7,261 bases of DNA from Bacteroidales bacterium UBA3868 (lineage in GTDB: Bacteria; Bacteroidota; Bacteroidia; Bacteroidales; WCHB1-69): NCBI GenBank assembly GCA_002392325.1, contig DGGS01000067.1, positions 1 through 7,261 of the forward strand, written 5' to 3'. The first letter of the stretch is position 1. Every line of letters begins with the position of its first letter. This document shows, one piece after another, positions 6,131 through 7,261 of this stretch. The notes beneath the pieces were generated by a model. It worked only from the letters and a program-made list of their open reading frames with translations. It was not told the DNA's origin and did not search any database. The position numbers and the translations under genes were made by a program.

Positions 6131-6138
6131 CAAATATA
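6131..6138 (-). promoter_or_regulatory. Candidate -7 promoter box upstream of the LolA-like gene
   Basis: The - strand reads TATATTTG, a perfect match to the Bacteroidota TAnnTTTG consensus, located in the only sizeable gap (120 bp) of the right-hand gene run. Transcription would start near 6120-6127, leaving a leader of roughly 60 nt. I see no clear -33 TTG at the expected distance. The box could supply extra transcription of the LolA-like, dehydratase and glycosyltransferase genes. Confidence 0.45.
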
Positions 6139-6156
6139 GTCATTTTTTCAGCTTTG

Positions 6157-6171
6157 GCTGCCGGAGGCAGC
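6157..6171. repeat. Small GC hairpin after the ArnE-like gene
   Basis: GCTGCC (6157-6162) and GGCAGC (6166-6171) form a 6-bp stem with a 3-nt loop, 12 bp past the ArnE-like stop on the - strand. The sequence following on that strand is A-rich rather than T-rich, so intrinsic termination is doubtful. It could be an attenuator or an mRNA end-stabilising hairpin. Confidence 0.3.
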
Positions 6172-6182
6172 ATATCTATCTC

Positions 6183-6536
6183 TTACTTCACAATAAAAAA
6201 CACTCCAATCATCACAATCACCACGCCAATCCAGCGGGTGAAGGGGACTGCTTCGTGGAAGATGAACTGGGCGGAGAGCAGGCCGATGATGTAGCTGATG
6301 GAGAGCAGTGGGTATGCCACGCTGAACTGATAGTGCTTCAGCACATACATCCACACCAGCATGGCGGCTAGCGCGCAGGCCCCCGACGCGGCGAATTGCC
6401 AGGTGGTGAACACTGTCTTGAAATACTGCCACGACCAGCTGAATTTGCCGAACAACTCTACGGAGATTTTCAGCAGACTCTGCGCCGCCACAAGCAATAC
6501 CGATTGGATGATGATAAGGATGATTAACAATATCAT
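6183..6536 (-). CDS. Four-helix EamA/SMR-type membrane protein, ArnE-like flippase subunit
   Basis: A 117-residue inner-membrane protein with four predicted helices at about 2-22, 47-66, 72-92 and 102-116. The sequence follows ArnE, the aminoarabinose-undecaprenyl-phosphate flippase subunit, more closely than the multidrug pump EmrE. VLLVAAQSLLK matches the ArnE helix-1 pattern, and AYPLLSISYIIGLLSA (74-89) with FHEAV matches the ArnE helix-3 pattern AYPMLSL...HEPV. The essential membrane Glu of EmrE (E14) has no counterpart in helix 1, which argues against drug/proton exchange. The likely role (inference) is movement of a lipid-linked sugar or lipid product across the inner membrane. The ATG overlaps the upstream ketoacyl synthase stop by 4 nt (ATGA), so the two are co-translated. 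No separate ArnF-like partner is visible, so it may work as a homodimer or with a protein encoded elsewhere. Confidence 0.78.
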   Translation of the reverse strand: MILLIILIIIQSVLLVAAQSLLKISVELFGKFSWSWQYFKTVFTTWQFAASGACALAAMLVWMYVLKHYQFSVAYPLLSISYIIGLLSAQFIFHEAVPFTRWIGVVIVMIGVFFIVK

Positions 6537-7261
6537 AATGAAAGCAGAATTAAGGAATGGTCTTTGTTTTGGAAATGATTATGCACCAGAATATACTTCG
6601 GATTGGAAATCTCTTCCGATGTATTATACAATAAATGACTGGGTATGAGTTTTTTATGCAAACACTCAGCGCCCACATACACGCCGAAGGCGGAGGCGCA
6701 GAACGACTCGCCGAAAAGGTGTTTGTACCAAACGGTTGGTGTGTCCGGGCATAACGCATTCCTGAAATCCAGATAGACGCGGTCATTGTCGCGGTCGCCG
6801 CTCAATCCTAATACCACGGCGGAGAGTTCTCCGACGGTCAGCCCGGCCTTCTGAAGCAGGCGCTCGGCAGCGGTGCGAAGCTCGTCAATCGTGGGCTCGT
6901 AAAGCATGTCCATGCCGGCCAATTGACAAAGCGTGTCAGCGTCGGCATGGTCGGTCAGCAGCATGTTCAATGAGCAACTGCCGGAAAGCGAACCAGATGT
7001 GTCGGCTTTGCGGAGCGTGTCAGGGCTGATATCCCCATTTTTCCAGTAGCCGATTTTGCCCAGCATTTTGAAGTATTCGGTTGTCATCTCGTCGTGGCCG
7101 CCCACCAGCGCGCTACGGATGGCACCGGCCCGCATTTGGAGGTAGGCGTCAAGCAGACTGCTGTCGAATGAGGTGCCCCGATGCGAGTAGGTGCAGTTGT
7201 AGCCGTGGCATTTGAGGTGCTGGGCCACTTGCGATCCAATGGTGTTGTGCGTGGACTGCAT
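6533..7261 (-). CDS. Beta-ketoacyl synthase-like protein lacking catalytic residues (C-terminal part; chain-length-factor-like)
   Basis: The 242 visible residues are the later part of a thiolase-fold ketoacyl synthase; the Met at the window edge is probably internal and the gene continues to the right. Recognisable parts are STHNTIGSQVA (3-13), the nucleophile-elbow region GYNCTYSHRGTSF (20-32), the inner strand SALVGGHDE (50-58), and the C-terminal half with VVLGLSGDRDND (149-160) and WYKHLFGESFCASAFG (178-193). By my alignment to FabF, the active-site Cys position holds Gly29. The first catalytic His region (HGTxT) is replaced by SGDRD, and the second His (GH after the conserved Lys) is Glu185. 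Lys180 is kept. Such loss is typical of chain-length factors (KS-beta), which pair with an active KS in aryl-polyene and type II polyketide systems. Similar proteins occur in Bacteroidota flexirubin-type clusters. The ATGA overlap with the ArnE-like gene shows one operon. The fold is firm; the CLF role is inferred. Confidence 0.8.
   Translation of the reverse strand: MQSTHNTIGSQVAQHLKCHGYNCTYSHRGTSFDSSLLDAYLQMRAGAIRSALVGGHDEMTTEYFKMLGKIGYWKNGDISPDTLRKADTSGSLSGSCSLNMLLTDHADADTLCQLAGMDMLYEPTIDELRTAAERLLQKAGLTVGELSAVVLGLSGDRDNDRVYLDFRNALCPDTPTVWYKHLFGESFCASAFGVYVGAECLHKKLIPSHLLYNTSEEISNPKYILVHNHFQNKDHSLILLSL

Noticed and set aside
6148..6432. Alternative - strand frame in the ArnE-like gene
   Set aside because: The overlapping frame gives four clean membrane helices. 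This one is Arg/His-rich and has no family pattern.
7259..7261. ATG at the right edge as the true start of the ketoacyl synthase gene
   Set aside because: A ketoacyl synthase needs well over 100 more N-terminal residues. The Met is more likely internal, in an xMQSTHNTIG motif.
1..7261. CRISPR array, tRNA/rRNA, insertion sequence or phage genes
   Set aside because: No regularly spaced repeats, cloverleaf sequence, terminal inverted repeats with a transposase, or phage structural or integrase proteins were seen on either strand.

Overview
The window looks like a chromosomal segment from a member of the Bacteroidota, most likely Bacteroidales. The HtpG, ClpX, LolA-like and HigA-like proteins read like Bacteroidales homologues. 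Promoter-like boxes match the Bacteroidota -7 consensus TAnnTTTG, and start codons are preceded by A/T-rich sequence rather than strong Shine-Dalgarno motifs. I see no tRNA, rRNA, CRISPR array or transposase.

Layout. (1) Positions 2-1479, + strand: the 3' end of clpP followed by a complete clpX, overlapping at TAATG. Together they encode the ClpXP protease. (2) Positions 1484-1517: a strong two-way hairpin terminator in the narrow gap between the convergent clpX and htpG genes. (3) Positions 1518-3428, - strand: complete htpG (bacterial Hsp90). The first 3.4 kb is therefore conserved protein-quality-control core. (4) Positions 3429-4291: an A/T-rich accessory stretch. It carries a two-gene toxin/antitoxin-like module on the - strand, with a toxin-like ORF that seems to lack its 5' end, followed at an ATGA overlap by an XRE-type HTH antitoxin. 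A palindrome and a -7-like box lie upstream. A 13-bp direct repeat (3598-3610 and 4295-4307) brackets the module, and one copy forms the end of the next gene. (5) Positions 4292-7261, - strand: a tightly packed run transcribed from the right edge leftwards. In order it holds a partial ketoacyl-synthase-like protein, a four-helix ArnE/SMR-like membrane protein, a LolA-like periplasmic protein, a FabZ/ApeI-like hot-dog dehydratase and a DPM1-like family-2 glycosyltransferase. This set resembles part of an aryl-polyene/flexirubin-type lipid pigment cluster.

How the last block could work together (inference): the ketoacyl synthase partner and dehydratase would help build an ACP-bound acyl or polyene chain. 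The glycosyltransferase and ArnE-like protein could make and flip a lipid-linked sugar or modified lipid. The LolA-like protein would handle a hydrophobic product in the periplasm. The visible ketoacyl synthase lacks the nucleophile and both histidines expected of an active enzyme, so it looks like a chain-length-factor-type partner. The dehydratase keeps its His but has Gln where FabZ has Glu. The rest of the cluster must lie beyond the right edge.
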